The notes beneath the pieces are model-generated. The model had not been told where the DNA came from. It ran no database searches and saw only the letters and a list, made by a program, of their open reading frames with translations. This document shows, piece after piece, positions 1 through 9,379 of a DNA stretch of 64,000 nucleotides. This DNA comes from Pantoea sp. BAV 3049. Lineage in GTDB: Bacteria > Pseudomonadota > Gammaproteobacteria > Enterobacterales > Enterobacteriaceae. A program made the position numbers and the translations under genes. Every line of letters starts with the position of its first letter. Position 1 is the stretch's first letter. Location of the stretch: contig NZ_WHOY01000031.1 in assembly GCF_009765445.1 (NCBI RefSeq), positions 3,627,596 to 3,691,595 on the forward strand, read 5' to 3'.

Positions 1-118
1 CTAACAGATCAGCTGGTGATACCAGATATTATACCCCCACTCTTCTCGACTTTCTGGAGTGGCTTTCATTGACTCTTAAGAAGAAGCGGGAAAACTATAC
101 CGCTTAGCAGCAAGATAT

Positions 119-138
119 GGCCCACGTCCTTGTGGGCC
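119..138. other. 7-bp hairpin after the Q remnant
   Basis: Perfect inverted repeat GGCCCAC / GTGGGCC with a six-base loop, four bases beyond the stop codon of the Q remnant. It has no run of T on either side, so it is only terminator-like. In lambdoid phages the late promoter and its terminators lie just beyond Q, but I see no clear promoter here. Confidence 0.4.
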
Positions 139-142
139 AGAT

Positions 143-922
143 TTATCCTGTGACCTTTCTGAACTCCGCATCAGCGTGGCTCTCTTCAATCTCGCACTTT
201 GCCACCAGCTTTTCGAAAAACGGCTTCCAGTTCCGGGACCAGGATGATTGCGTCAGATCCGGCAGCAGCAAAGTTACCGCCTGAAAAGCCCTGCTCGAGG
301 GCATGCGCCGGAATCCCCGACCTGAACACCGTTCACATTCCCGCTCTACCGGAGCACCCCGTCGCGCTGATTCTGCCAGGTCGCGCACCCGGCCCGTGCC
401 GTTACACCTGCAGCGGGCGGTTATCTGCCCTTTACCATTGCAGTGCTGGCAGCGCTCTTTCACCAGCTCGGTTTCGGTGCGCGGCGGGATCACCTCTTCA
501 CCTGAAAGGTTTATGTAACCGGCATACTTCACCACCTCACTCTCAACCTGATTAAAACCGGTGCCGCTGCAGTGCTGGCATTCGCTGGTTGTGCCCGTCG
601 AACGGGAATACTCTTCGAATGCCAGCTTTTACAATACCACAAGGCATTTACCCAGCTTTCCACCAGCGGCCCGGATCACCAGTTTCGGCACTGTGCGATG
701 TGCGTAACTCAGCAGTTGCTCGATGGTGCGGTAGCGATCGTCATTGCTGACGCCGCTTTTTGCCAGAAACGCCGACATCCCGAACCCGGCTTTTGACTGG
801 CAGTAGCCTATCGCCCCCATCAGATCGGTGCCGGTCAGTGAATCACCGCCGGTGGCCGGGGAGGTACCGTCATATTTCTGGCTTTTCGGGCTGAAGTATT
901 TCACCGCGGATTCAAGTTTCAT
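143..922 (-). pseudogene. lambdoid late-gene antiterminator Q, interrupted by an in-frame stop
   Basis: Phage antitermination protein Q lets RNA polymerase read through terminators into the late genes. The start is the ATG at 922 (MKLES, as in lambda Q MRLES). The N-terminal part keeps the SLTGTDLMGAIGYCQSKAGFG segment in lambda-like form. The C-terminal part has the DnaJ-like cysteine motifs CQHC, CRC and CERC followed by GxG, then a typical tail with LTQSSWSRNWKPFF. Both halves are in the same frame, but codon 98 is TAA (631-629). What would be a protein of about 259 residues is therefore split. Either the gene is dead or only a short N-terminal peptide is made. It belongs to the prophage remnant ending at argU. 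Confidence 0.82.
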
Positions 923-1008
923 AGGCTTTATCTTTGCTGTGACCGGATATAGCAATTACCCCATTTTGCGCAATGCAAATCCACATTATTGCAATAAATG
1001 AAACAAAG

Positions 1009-1440
1009 TCAGCTTCCCGTATGGTCACCAATCAGGTTCAGATACACCCCGTCGCTGTCCGCATTCATGTCCTGATAACGGGGCCAGTCCAGATACTACT
1101 CCAGAACGTCCAGCGCCTCGCTGCGGGTCACCGGCCTCATGGTTTCCAGTAAGCCGTTAAGATAATTGCCCCGATCCCACAGATGCGTATCTCCGTAAGG
1201 GTAACTGTCAGGATTGAGCTCCTTATAAGCGGCGCTGCGCATCTGATACAGCCAGTCCCAGTAGTGGATTTCACGTATCACGTCTGACAGGGTATGTGGC
1301 TCGGGCATCACGCCGGTGAACGTGAATTTCTCCCGCTTTTTAAACATATAGTCACAATAGATATCCTGGTAAGGTCCGTAAACGTTTTCAATCAGCACTT
1401 CAGCGTCAACCGGGTCAAAGGCTCCCTCCAGCCTGCCTGC
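1009..1440 (-). pseudogene. unidentified phage-type gene with in-frame TAG
   Basis: An open frame runs from about 1440 (after a TGA) through a possible GTG start at 1398 to a TAG at 1098-1096. It then continues in the same frame for 28 codons (YLDWPRYQDM... ending DHTGS) to a TGA at 1011-1009. The protein is acidic and rich in Tyr/Trp. I do not recognise a family. The peptide upstream in another frame (SRQQYEQAG) suggests that the true N-terminus was also lost through a frameshift near 1432. It is transcribed toward the Q remnant, as expected for a lambdoid early region. Confidence 0.45.
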
Positions 1441-1504
1441 TCATACTGCTGGCGGGAATTGGTGGTGTACCCGCGAAACACCGTACGGACAGTCTGGCCG
1501 CTGC

Positions 1505-1779
1505 GTGGAAAATCTGAGTGTGGATGACCATCGCGACCAGACCGAACGCTATGCCCGTTTATGTGGGCACACCTGGGCGAGCTGGCTGATTCAGGCCGGA
1601 GGCCATTGTCGGCGCTGCAGGAAATGGGAGGCTGGGAAAGCATTGAGATGGTACAGCGTTACGCTCACCTGGCACCGAACCATTTGACCGAACACGTACG
1701 CCACATTGACGCAATTTTCGGGGTGTCTGTCCCAAATCTGTCCCACATAGAAAATTTGAAGACTGGAGAAAGCAGGTAA
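1505..1779 (+). pseudogene. phage integrase (tyrosine recombinase), C-terminal remnant
   Basis: The C-terminal end of a tyrosine recombinase is visible in two frames: [12 protein letters not shown] up to about 1596, then [20 protein letters not shown] with the catalytic Tyr, then AHLAPNHL. One base is missing near 1598, so GG stands where GTG (the Val of AGVPLS) is expected, and the frame shifts. The HxLRH motif with a catalytic His and Arg is also destroyed (RLCGH). No N-terminal catalytic region is recognisable upstream. It ends 16 bases before the 3' end of tRNA-Arg, the position of an integrase beside its att site (DLP12 in E. coli uses argU). Confidence 0.8.
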
Positions 1780-1794
1780 CTCATTGATTTGAAA

Positions 1795-1871
1795 TGGCAC
1801 GCCCTACAGGATTCGAACCTGTGACCTACGGCTTAGAAGGCCGGTGCTCTATCCAACTGAGCTAAGGGCGC
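1795..1871 (-). tRNA. argU: tRNA-Arg(UCU)
   Basis: The 77-base gene is read on the minus strand, with anticodon UCU at 1837-1835 in loop CTTCTAA, a normal D arm, TTCGAAT T-loop and encoded CCA (1797-1795). It is the rare-codon AGA/AGG tRNA and sits next to folD as in E. coli. Two pairs depart from ideal: G1-U72 in the acceptor stem (3' strand AGGGCGT) and C27 opposite U43 in the anticodon stem. Its 3' end borders the integrase remnant, marking the phage attachment site. Confidence 0.97.
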
Positions 1872-2058
1872 ACTGGGGACTGCGTGGGTCGAATTATACG
1901 GTGCGATCGGCCTGAGTCAACGATTTATCGGGCTGGATCCGTCTGTTGCTGCACTATTGAACAGTAACAATCGAAACTGTGCCTGACAGCAGCGCCCGCT
2001 TCTGACAAAATAGGCACCAATCCCCGTTTCAACTCAACACAGATGGATCCCCTCTCTG

Positions 2059-2925
2059 ATGGCAGCAAAGATTATTGACGGTAAAACGATTGCGCAGCAG
2101 GTGCGACAAGAGGTTGCTGAAAAAGTACAGCAGCGTCTGACCGCCGGCAAACGTGCCCCTGGACTGGCAGTTGTGCTGGTCGGTGAAAACCCGGCTTCGC
2201 AAATTTATGTCGGCAGCAAACGCCGTGCCTGCGAGGAAGTGGGCTTCATTTCCCGCTCTTACGACCTGCCTGCTTCAACCAGTGAGGCAGAGCTGCTGGA
2301 ACTGATTGACCAGCTGAATAACGACGGTGAAATCGACGGGATCCTGGTTCAGCTGCCGTTACCGGCAGGCATCGACAACGTGAAAGTGCTGGAGCGCATC
2401 TCCCCGTCGAAAGACGTTGATGGCTTTCATCCTTATAACGTCGGTCGCCTCTGCCAGCGCGCGCCTAAACTGCGTCCCTGCACTCCACGCGGCATCGTCA
2501 CCCTGCTGGAGCGTTATAACATCGATACCTTCGGCCTGAATGCCGTGGTGGTGGGGGCTTCCAACATTGTTGGCCGCCCGATGAGCATGGAACTGTTGCT
2601 GGCTGGCTGCACCACTACCGTGACCCACCGCTTCACCAAAGATCTGCGTCATCACGTTGAGCATGCCGATCTGCTGGTGGTGGCTGTCGGTAAACCGGGC
2701 TTTATTCCTGGCGACTGGATCAAGCCAGGCGCTATTGTGGTTGATGTGGGTATCAACCGTCTGGAAAGCGGCAAAGTTGTGGGTGATGTTGATTTCGAAG
2801 CGGCTTCAGGGCGGGCTTCTTACATCACTCCGGTTCCCGGCGGCGTTGGCCCGATGACCGTGGCGACGCTGATCCAGAACACCCTGCAGGCTTGCGAAGA
2901 ATTTCACAATGGAGCGGCAAAATAG
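2059..2925 (+). CDS. folD: bifunctional methylenetetrahydrofolate dehydrogenase/cyclohydrolase
   Basis: FolD interconverts 5,10-methylene-THF, 5,10-methenyl-THF and 10-formyl-THF in the cytosol, feeding purine synthesis and initiator-tRNA formylation. At 288 residues it has exactly the E. coli length. The catalytic YVGSK signature lies at residues 50-54 (Tyr50, Lys54), and PGGVGPMT, the C-terminal family signature, is present. The start is the ATG beginning MAAKIIDGK. The preceding bases hold no strong ribosome site. The stop TAG at 2923-2925 overlaps the GTG start of ybcJ by one base, so the two are translationally coupled. Confidence 0.98.
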   Translation: MAAKIIDGKTIAQQVRQEVAEKVQQRLTAGKRAPGLAVVLVGENPASQIYVGSKRRACEEVGFISRSYDLPASTSEAELLELIDQLNNDGEIDGILVQLPLPAGIDNVKVLERISPSKDVDGFHPYNVGRLCQRAPKLRPCTPRGIVTLLERYNIDTFGLNAVVVGASNIVGRPMSMELLLAGCTTTVTHRFTKDLRHHVEHADLLVVAVGKPGFIPGDWIKPGAIVVDVGINRLESGKVVGDVDFEAASGRASYITPVPGGVGPMTVATLIQNTLQACEEFHNGAAK

Positions 2926-3137
2926 TGGCAACATTCTCACTGGGCAAACACCCACACGTTGATCTGTGCGATTTACTCAAGCTGGAAGGCTGGGTGGAAA
3001 GCGGCGGCATGGCCAAAGATGCGATCGCTGATGGCCAGGTTAAAGTTGACGGCAAAGTGGAAACCCGCAAACGCTGCAAAATCGTTGACGGCCAGACTGT
3101 CGCCTTCGCGGGTAACAGTATCAAAGTTACCGCCTGA
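2925..3137 (+). CDS. ybcJ: YbcJ, S4-like RNA-binding protein
   Basis: A 70-residue basic protein of the YbcJ/S4-like alpha-L RNA-binding family, close to E. coli YbcJ throughout (ATFSLGKHPH, DLLKLEGW, GQVKVDGKVETRKR). The start is GTG at 2925, chosen because the E. coli homologue begins there and the codon shares a base with the folD stop. The longer open frame to 2892 lies inside folD. The S4 core GQVKVDG...RKRCKI suggests binding to structured RNA. Its physiological target is unknown. Confidence 0.93.
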   Translation: MATFSLGKHPHVDLCDLLKLEGWVESGGMAKDAIADGQVKVDGKVETRKRCKIVDGQTVAFAGNSIKVTA

Positions 3138-3148
3138 TCCTCCTGTCA

Positions 3149-3174
3149 GCCCTGCCCGTCCGGGTAGGGCTTTT
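3149..3174 (+). terminator. intrinsic terminator of folD-ybcJ
   Basis: GCCCTGCCC and GGGTAGGGC form a 9-bp stem (one G-T pair) with loop GTCC, followed by TTTT, 11 bases after the ybcJ stop. It overlaps the end of the convergent ATPase gene by two bases. Confidence 0.85.
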
Positions 3175-4261
3175 ACACCACTACCGTCTCTCCATCCTTC
3201 TGCGCCAGTTGATAATGGCGAAGCTCACAGTGCCGCCCAATCTGTTCTGCCAGGCGTGGCGAATGGCTGGTCACCCAAATCTGGCTGTAGCGACTGGCTT
3301 CGGCAATCAGCAGCGCCAGTGCAGGAAGCAGATCCGGATGCAGACTGTTCTCGGGTTCATTAATCGCCATAAACGTTGGCGGTCTTGGGCTGAGCAGCGC
3401 CACCACCAGGCAGAGAAAACGCAGCGTCCCGTCAGAAAGTTCAGCGGCTTCCAGCGGTCTGAGGATCCCTTCACGCTGCATCAGCATCTGAAAACGCCCG
3501 CCCTGTGCCTCAACAAAAAACCTACTGCCCGGAAACGCTTCTGCCAGCACTGACTTCAGTAACCCGGTATGACCGCGTTCGCGGATGGTTTCAAAAGCTG
3601 CAGCCAGATTATGCCCGTCATGAGCCAACACTGGCGCACGAATCCCCACCTGCGGCGCACGGATCGGCGAGCCGGGCCAGACGGCAAACTCATGGTAAAA
3701 GCGCCACTTACGGAGGTTTTCGCGGACCTGAGAAACTTCAGGGTAGAGGTGAGGATCGGAAAGCTGAGAAAACACCGACTCTTCTTCATGCAGCGTGGAG
3801 GGATAGGCAATCCGCTCTCCATGAATATTGTTAAGATAAGCCACCTGATTCTGGCGTTCCAGCAGCAGCGATGACGGGCGACGACGCTGCCCGCTCAGCC
3901 AGACTTTCTCCGTCTTGACCAGCGGATCAAGATTGAACAGGCTGATCAACGGCTCGGGAAAGCCGATTTCCAGCTGATAGTCATAGTCGTCCATCTCCAC
4001 GCCCAGCACCATGCGTTTACCGTTGCGCCGGGTTTCACCCGGTCTGGCCGCTCCCGCCCACATGGTTTTCTGAATGCCGCCTTCTTCCGCCAGCGCAGAG
4101 GAGAGGCGACCGCTGGCAGCCTCATGCATCAGCCGTACAGCTTTATAAAGGTTGGATTTTCCGCAGCCGTTTGGGCCACTGATCACGTTGAGCTGCGATA
4201 ACTCCAGCGTGACATCACGGATGGAGCGAAAACCGGCCAGAGAGAGTTGCTGAATGGACAT
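3173..4261 (-). CDS. AAA family ATPase (SMC/RecF-like, predicted)
   Basis: A 362-residue single-domain ATPase of the OLD/RecF-like AAA_21 type. The N-terminus is IQQLSLAGFRSIRD, with Walker A GPNGCGKSN at 29-37. A C-terminal block AINEPENSLHPDL takes the place of Walker B plus the signature region, followed by VTSHSPRLAEQI (switch His). No nuclease or TOPRIM domain follows, unlike OLD proteins. The start ATG at 4261 has a GGAGACG ribosome site. It lies downstream of cysS on the same strand, a place where E. coli has no gene. The function is unknown; related proteins act on DNA or in phage defence, but nothing here proves either. Confidence 0.8.
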   Translation of the reverse strand: MSIQQLSLAGFRSIRDVTLELSQLNVISGPNGCGKSNLYKAVRLMHEAASGRLSSALAEEGGIQKTMWAGAARPGETRRNGKRMVLGVEMDDYDYQLEIGFPEPLISLFNLDPLVKTEKVWLSGQRRRPSSLLLERQNQVAYLNNIHGERIAYPSTLHEEESVFSQLSDPHLYPEVSQVRENLRKWRFYHEFAVWPGSPIRAPQVGIRAPVLAHDGHNLAAAFETIRERGHTGLLKSVLAEAFPGSRFFVEAQGGRFQMLMQREGILRPLEAAELSDGTLRFLCLVVALLSPRPPTFMAINEPENSLHPDLLPALALLIAEASRYSQIWVTSHSPRLAEQIGRHCELRHYQLAQKDGETVVV

Positions 4262-4283
4262 CGTCGTCTCCTGCAGAAAGCAG

Positions 4284-4303
4284 ACAGGGGCTTTCGCCCC
4301 TGT
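4284..4303. terminator. hairpin between cysS and the ATPase gene
   Basis: An 8-bp perfect stem ACAGGGGC/GCCCCTGT with loop TTTC. A T-run (GTTTTTG) follows only on the plus strand. On the minus strand, where both flanking genes are read, no T-run follows, so it may attenuate rather than end cysS transcription. Confidence 0.5.
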
Positions 4304-4331
4304 TTTTGATTACCGTTGGATCAGGCTGAGA

Positions 4332-5720
4332 TTACTTGCGACGCCAGCTGGTTCCCTGTGGGCCATCTTCCAGCACGATACCCATCGCCACCAGTTTGTC
4401 GCGCGCCAGATCGGCCTGTGCCCAGTTCTTATCTTTACGGGCATCCAGCCGCATTCTGATTAGCGCTTCAATTTCAGCGACCTCATCATCGTTACCCTGC
4501 GCACCGCTCTGCAGGAACTGTTCCGGATCCTGTTCCAGCAGACCAAGCACGGAAGCCAGCTGACGCAACTTAGCTGCCAGGCCATTGGCCGCGACCCCGT
4601 CTTCTGCTTTCAGCCGGTTGACTTCGCGTGCCATATCAAACAATACCGAGTAGGCTTCCGGCGTGTTGAAGTCGTCGTCCATTGCCTCGCGGAAGCGGGT
4701 CTCGAAGACCTCGCCGCCTGCCGCTACCACTGCAGCATCAGTGTTGCGCAGCGCAGTATAAAGACGCTCCAGCGCCGCACGAGCCTGTTTCAGGTTATCC
4801 TCGCCATAATTCAGCTGGCTGCGATAATGGCCCGACATCAGGAAGTAACGCACCGTCTCCGCATCGTAGTGCTCCAGCACGTCACGCACGGTAAAGAAGT
4901 TATCCAGCGATTTAGACATCTTCTCACGGTCAACCATTACCATCCCGGAGTGCATCCAGTAGTTCACGTAGGGACCGTCGTGCGCACAAGAGGACTGGGC
5001 AATTTCATTTTCGTGATGCGGGAACATCAGGTCGGAACCACCACCGTGGATATCGAAGTGCTCACCCAGCTGCTTGCAGTTCATTGCGGAACATTCAATG
5101 TGCCAGCCCGGACGCCCTGCGCCCCACGGTGAAGGCCAGCTTGGCTCATCGGCTTTCGACATTTTCCACAGCACAAAATCCATCGGATTGCGCTTCACGT
5201 CCGCTGCGACTTCCACGCGGGCACCGGCCTGCAGCTGCTCCAGATCCTGGCGAGAGAGCAGGCCGTAATCCGGATCGCTCGCAACTGAAAACATCACGTC
5301 GCCATTGCTGGCTACATAGGCATGGTCGCGGTTAATCAATTTTTCAACCAGTTCGATAATCTCAGAGATATGGCGTGTGGCACGCGGCTCCAGATCCGGT
5401 GGCAGGATGTTCAGCGCAGCAAAATCAGCATGCATCTCGCCAATCATCCGGTTAGTCAGTGCTTCCACCGTTTCACCGTTTTCATTGGCTCGTTTGATGA
5501 TTTTGTCATCAATATCCGTAATATTCCGCACGTATTTCAGCGAATATCCCAGGTATCGCAGATAGCGGGCCACCACGTCGAAGGCCACGAACGTTCTGCC
5601 ATGACCAATATGACACAGGTCGTAAACGGTAATGCCGCACACGTACATACCGATTTGCCCGGCACGAACAGGTTTAAATTCCTCTTTTTGACGACTCAGG
5701 GTGTTGAAAATCTTAAGCAT
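4332..5720 (-). CDS. cysS: cysteinyl-tRNA synthetase
   Basis: A class I aminoacyl-tRNA synthetase that charges tRNA-Cys in the cytosol. It has 462 residues (E. coli 461). HIGH is at 37-40, KMSKS is in the segment [14 protein letters not shown], and the zinc ligand Cys28 is in [10 protein letters not shown], with [11 protein letters not shown] and [15 protein letters not shown] carrying the others. The anticodon-binding C-terminal helical domain is complete. ATG at 5720 gives the family start [10 protein letters not shown]. It is divergent from ppiB, and the 234-base gap presumably contains both promoters. Confidence 0.98.
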   Translation of the reverse strand: MLKIFNTLSRQKEEFKPVRAGQIGMYVCGITVYDLCHIGHGRTFVAFDVVARYLRYLGYSLKYVRNITDIDDKIIKRANENGETVEALTNRMIGEMHADFAALNILPPDLEPRATRHISEIIELVEKLINRDHAYVASNGDVMFSVASDPDYGLLSRQDLEQLQAGARVEVAADVKRNPMDFVLWKMSKADEPSWPSPWGAGRPGWHIECSAMNCKQLGEHFDIHGGGSDLMFPHHENEIAQSSCAHDGPYVNYWMHSGMVMVDREKMSKSLDNFFTVRDVLEHYDAETVRYFLMSGHYRSQLNYGEDNLKQARAALERLYTALRNTDAAVVAAGGEVFETRFREAMDDDFNTPEAYSVLFDMAREVNRLKAEDGVAANGLAAKLRQLASVLGLLEQDPEQFLQSGAQGNDDEVAEIEALIRMRLDARKDKNWAQADLARDKLVAMGIVLEDGPQGTSWRRK

Positions 5721-5954
5721 TGAGACATTCCGTTTTTTAGCGTGTGCGGGGGATTACCAGTGAAACTCTTATTCTGACGTATTGTTAACGTAAGCGCCAC
5801 GCAAAGCAAGGTTATGCAGGTCTGTGTTTATGCGGCAGTGCTGACTCGTCATCACATTTTGTGATATAAGAACGGTCTGTCAAAAGCGTGCTGACGCCTG
5901 CGGGCTGACAGCACCGGCTTACGTTTACCACTTCAACCTTTACAGGATGAGAAT

Positions 5955-6449
5955 ATGGTCACTTTCCAGACTAATCATGGCGATATCGTTATCAAAACCT
6001 TCGATGACAAAGCGCCGGCAACCGTTAAAAACTTCCTGGATTACTGCCGTGAAGGTTTTTACGACAACACCATTTTCCACCGTGTTATCAACGGCTTTAT
6101 GATCCAGGGCGGCGGTTTTGAACCTGGCATGCTGCAGAAAGGCACCAAAGACGAAATCCGTAACGAAGCTAACAACGGCCTGAAGAACACCAAAGGTACG
6201 CTGGCAATGGCTCGTACTCAGGCCCCTCACTCGGCGACTGCGCAATTCTTTATCAACGTAGCTGACAACGACTTCCTGAACTTCCGCGACGAAAGCCTGC
6301 AGGGCTGGGGTTACTGCGTGTTTGCTGAAGTGGTCGAAGGCATGGATGTGGTTGAGAAAATCAAAGCCGTCTCTACCGGTCGCAGCGGTATGCACCAGGA
6401 CGTACCGAAAGATGACGTTGTGATCCAGAAAGTCACCGTCAGCGAATAA
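5955..6449 (+). CDS. ppiB: peptidyl-prolyl cis-trans isomerase B (cytosolic cyclophilin)
   Basis: A 164-residue cyclophilin without signal peptide, hence the cytoplasmic PpiB rather than periplasmic PpiA. It speeds cis-trans isomerisation of X-Pro bonds. The active-site segment [13 protein letters not shown] is at 41-53, and [17 protein letters not shown] follows at about 83-99. The ribosome site AGGATGAGAAT precedes ATG 5955. The stop TAA shares its last A with the lpxH start (TAATG), so lpxH is translationally coupled. Confidence 0.98.
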   Translation: MVTFQTNHGDIVIKTFDDKAPATVKNFLDYCREGFYDNTIFHRVINGFMIQGGGFEPGMLQKGTKDEIRNEANNGLKNTKGTLAMARTQAPHSATAQFFINVADNDFLNFRDESLQGWGYCVFAEVVEGMDVVEKIKAVSTGRSGMHQDVPKDDVVIQKVTVSE

Positions 6450-7180
6450 TGCCACACACGCTGTTTATCGCAGATTTACATCTGTGCGAAGAAGAACCGG
6501 CAATCACTGCCGGTTTTCTTGCTTTTTTAAGGCGTGATGCACGACAGGCCGAAGCGTTATATATCCTGGGTGACCTGTTTGAAGCCTGGATTGGCGATGA
6601 TGACCCGGTGCTCCTGCACGCTGAAATTGCCGCAGAACTGCTGGCCTTAACCCGTTCGGGTATCCCCTGCTATTTTATCCACGGCAACCGTGATTTTCTG
6701 GTTGGCAAGCGCTTTGCCCGTGCCAGCGGCATGACTCTGCTGCCGGAAGAGAAAGTGCTGGAGCTATACGGAAAACGTCTCCTTATTATGCATGGCGATA
6801 CGCTATGTACGGATGATGAAGGTTATCAGCGCTTCCGTCGCAAAGTGCATCAACCCTGGTTGCAAACGTTGTTTCTCGCCCTGCCGCTGTTTATCCGCAA
6901 ACGTATAGCAGCAAATATGCGTGCGGGCAGCAAGCAGGCCAACAGCAGCAAAGATATCGCCATCATGGACGTCAACGCGGATGCCGTGAACCAGACGATG
7001 TCGCGCCATCATGTTCACTGCCTGATCCATGGTCACACTCACCGTCCTGCCGTCCATCAACTGACCGTTGAGGGCAAACCCGCAGAACGTCTGGTTCTGG
7101 GAGCCTGGCATACTGAAGGCTCAATGATCCGGGTGAGTGACAGCGAAACTGCGCTCATTTCCTTTCCGTTCAGCGGCTAA
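6449..7180 (+). CDS. lpxH: UDP-2,3-diacylglucosamine diphosphatase
   Basis: LpxH hydrolyses UDP-2,3-diacylglucosamine to lipid X and UMP, the fourth step of lipid A synthesis, at the inner membrane's cytoplasmic face. The calcineurin-like metallophosphoesterase motifs are all present: DLHL (Asp9, His11), [16 protein letters not shown] (80-82), [10 protein letters not shown] and HGHTHRP. It has 243 residues (E. coli 240) and overlaps the ppiB stop by one base in the same order as E. coli. Confidence 0.97.
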   Translation: MPHTLFIADLHLCEEEPAITAGFLAFLRRDARQAEALYILGDLFEAWIGDDDPVLLHAEIAAELLALTRSGIPCYFIHGNRDFLVGKRFARASGMTLLPEEKVLELYGKRLLIMHGDTLCTDDEGYQRFRRKVHQPWLQTLFLALPLFIRKRIAANMRAGSKQANSSKDIAIMDVNADAVNQTMSRHHVHCLIHGHTHRPAVHQLTVEGKPAERLVLGAWHTEGSMIRVSDSETALISFPFSG

Positions 7181-7209
7181 AAAGTGCCGCTTAGCTCCTG
7201 CTGACGCCC

Positions 7210-7225
7210 ACGCAACCGTTTTCCT
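7210..7225 (+). promoter_or_regulatory. PurR operator of purEK
   Basis: ACGCAACCGTTTTCCT fits the PurR consensus ACGCAAACGTTTGCGT at most positions and, as I recall it, is the E. coli purE operator sequence. It lies 95 bases before the purE start, where it would repress purEK when hypoxanthine or guanine is plentiful. Confidence 0.82.
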
Positions 7226-7319
7226 CACCGTGGAGTCATGGTATTCTCTCTGCCCTTCCCATCTGACTGCCCAACCGGCCTTCAGATGACGTTTGTACAA
7301 TCACAGGAGTCAGACCCGC

Positions 7320-7829
7320 ATGTCATCCAACGCCGCACCGGCCCGCATTGCTATTGTTATGGGTTCCAAAAGTGACTGGGCAACCATGCAATTTGCCGCG
7401 GAGATCCTCACCAGCCTGGCCGTTCCTTTCCATAGCGAAGTGGTTTCAGCGCACCGCACGCCGGACAAACTGTTCAGCTTTGCCGAACAGGCCGCAGAGA
7501 ACGGTTTTCAGGTGATCATTGCGGGTGCAGGCGGAGCGGCTCATCTTCCGGGTATGCTGGCGGCCAAAACGCTGGTGCCAGTACTGGGTGTGCCGGTGCA
7601 GAGCGCAGCGCTGAGCGGCGTCGACAGCCTCTACTCCATCGTGCAGATGCCGCGCGGTATTCCTGTCGGAACGCTGGCGATTGGCAAAGCGGGTGCTGCT
7701 AATGCGGCGCTGCTGGCAGCCCAGATTCTGGCGCTGCACGATGCGGATCTGGCTTCACGGCTCGCCAACTGGCGTCAGACTCAGACCGATGAAGTGCTGA
7801 ACAATCCGGATCCGCGGGAGGAAGCATGA
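7320..7829 (+). CDS. purE: N5-carboxyaminoimidazole ribonucleotide mutase
   Basis: PurE converts N5-CAIR to CAIR in de novo purine synthesis. It has 169 residues, the same as E. coli. The start is ATG 7320 ([10 protein letters not shown]) with AGGAG 11 bases before it. The frame is open to 7293, but that start lacks support. The conserved MGSKSDW segment (14-20), SAHRTPDK with the catalytic His, and [12 protein letters not shown] are present. It overlaps purK by four bases (ATGA), as in the E. coli purEK operon, under the PurR box upstream. Confidence 0.98.
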   Translation: MSSNAAPARIAIVMGSKSDWATMQFAAEILTSLAVPFHSEVVSAHRTPDKLFSFAEQAAENGFQVIIAGAGGAAHLPGMLAAKTLVPVLGVPVQSAALSGVDSLYSIVQMPRGIPVGTLAIGKAGAANAALLAAQILALHDADLASRLANWRQTQTDEVLNNPDPREEA

Positions 7830-8893
7830 AGCCAGTTTGCGTATTAGGAAACGGTCAACTGGGCCGTATGCTGCGCCAGGCCGGTGAGCCGCTGGGCATC
7901 GCGGTTTACCCTGTCGGGCTGGATGCCGAGCCTGAAGCGCTGCCGATCCATCAGAGCGTGATTACCGCAGAAATCGAGCGCTGGCCGGAAACGGCACTGA
8001 CGCGCGAGCTGGCTGACCACACTGCATTTGTTAACCGCGATATCTTCCCGCGCCTGGCTGATCGACTGACGCAGAAGCAGTTACTGGATCAGTTGGGTCT
8101 GGCTACCGCCCCCTGGCAGCTGCTGGCAGATGTCAGCGAATGGCCGCAGGTGTTTGCCTCGCTGGGTGAACTGGCCATCGTTAAGCGCCGCACGGGTGGC
8201 TATGATGGCCGTGGTCAGTGGCGCCTTCGCGACGGTGAGACTGATGCGCTTCCAGCCGACTGCTATGGCGAATGTATCGTCGAGCAGGGGATCAACTTCT
8301 CTGGCGAAGTGTCGCTGGTAGGAGCCCGTGGGCACGATGGCAACACCGTGTTTTACCCGCTGACCCATAACCTGCATCAGGACGGCATTCTGCGCACCAG
8401 CGTGGCACTGCCAGAGCCGGATGCGGTCCGCCAGCAGCAGGCTGAGTCAATGCTGTCTGCCATCATGAACGAACTTAACTATGTCGGCGTTATGGCGATG
8501 GAGTGCTTTGTAGTGCCGGAAGGCCTGCTGATCAATGAACTGGCCCCGCGCGTGCACAACAGCGGACACTGGACGCAAAACGGTGCCTCGATCAGTCAGT
8601 TCGAGCTGCATCTGCGTGCCATTCTGGGCCTGCCGCTGCCGAAGCCGGTTGTCAGTGCCCCTTCCGTAATGGTCAACTTGATCGGCACTGCGGTAAACAC
8701 AGCCTGGCTGAACGAATCGCTGGTTCATCTGCACTGGTATGAGAAAGAAGTCCGCCCTGGCCGCAAAGTTGGCCACCTGAACCTGTCTGATGTCAGCGCC
8801 AGCTCTCTGCAACAGGCGCTGAACGCGCTGGTCCCTCAACTTCCTGAAGAGTACGCCAGCGGAATTGCCTGGGCAGTAGAGCGACTCAGCTAA
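7826..8893 (+). CDS. purK: N5-carboxyaminoimidazole ribonucleotide synthase
   Basis: PurK is the ATP-grasp enzyme that makes N5-CAIR from AIR, bicarbonate and ATP; PurE then rearranges the product. It has 355 residues (E. coli 355). It shows N-terminal [11 protein letters not shown], the ATP-grasp segments [15 protein letters not shown] and ECFVVPEG, and the metal-binding block [14 protein letters not shown]. It is coupled to purE through ATGA and ends before a strong terminator. Confidence 0.98.
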   Translation: MKPVCVLGNGQLGRMLRQAGEPLGIAVYPVGLDAEPEALPIHQSVITAEIERWPETALTRELADHTAFVNRDIFPRLADRLTQKQLLDQLGLATAPWQLLADVSEWPQVFASLGELAIVKRRTGGYDGRGQWRLRDGETDALPADCYGECIVEQGINFSGEVSLVGARGHDGNTVFYPLTHNLHQDGILRTSVALPEPDAVRQQQAESMLSAIMNELNYVGVMAMECFVVPEGLLINELAPRVHNSGHWTQNGASISQFELHLRAILGLPLPKPVVSAPSVMVNLIGTAVNTAWLNESLVHLHWYEKEVRPGRKVGHLNLSDVSASSLQQALNALVPQLPEEYASGIAWAVERLS

Positions 8894-8958
8894 GAAATGT
8901 GCTGTTCTGCACCATCCCGGCAGTGATCGATAAATAACCAGGGTAAATGCAAATCATA

Positions 8959-8984
8959 AGAGGCAAGCTAATTTGCCTCTTTTT
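8959..8984 (+). terminator. intrinsic terminator of purEK
   Basis: An 8-bp stem AGAGGCAA/TTGCCTCT with a six-base loop followed by TTTT, 66 bases after the purK stop. Confidence 0.9.
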
Positions 8985-9379
8985 CATTATCTGAACACTC
9001 CCTCTCCCCCGCAACGCCTCGCCTGCGGATCCGGTCGGTCAAAAAGGACAGTGCTTAACTGTACTTAAGTATGGCTTTTTTTCATCCCTAAAATTTCGTA
9101 TTGTATTACCCAGCAGTTAAAACAAATACAAAGTAATTTCAGCTAGTTAGTTATTTTTTTGCCAACACCAAGGGAACCATTGCTATCAGTTCTTGCATTT
9201 TAAATATTAGTTTTCCTTACAACTATATTTAGCCTGATATGCTTTGGTTCACCTTACCTCTCCTGTCCGTTGCTTCAGCTTCTCTCACCCACTCCCGTAC
9301 CATTAACGTGGCTGGAAAATTAAATATATGTTAACATTTCTCAACTACGGAGGATTTACTTTCCCAGGGAGACAGTAAT
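8985..9379 (+). promoter_or_regulatory. AT-rich region upstream of the AHL receptor gene
   Basis: 395 bases without a gene, markedly AT-rich beyond 9070. It holds ACAGT-N5-ACTGT (9048-9062) running into the 10-base palindrome TACTTAAGTA (9062-9071), a possible operator. A ribosome site (GGAGG, 9350-9354, or AGGGAGACAG nearer) precedes the start. I found no lux/esa box of the form CTGTACT-AGTGCAG overlapping a promoter. Confidence 0.4.

Noticed and set aside
9048..9071. Lux box for the AHL receptor
   Set aside because: The half-site orientation and sequence do not match CTGTACT-AGTGCAG. It lies over 300 bases from the gene.
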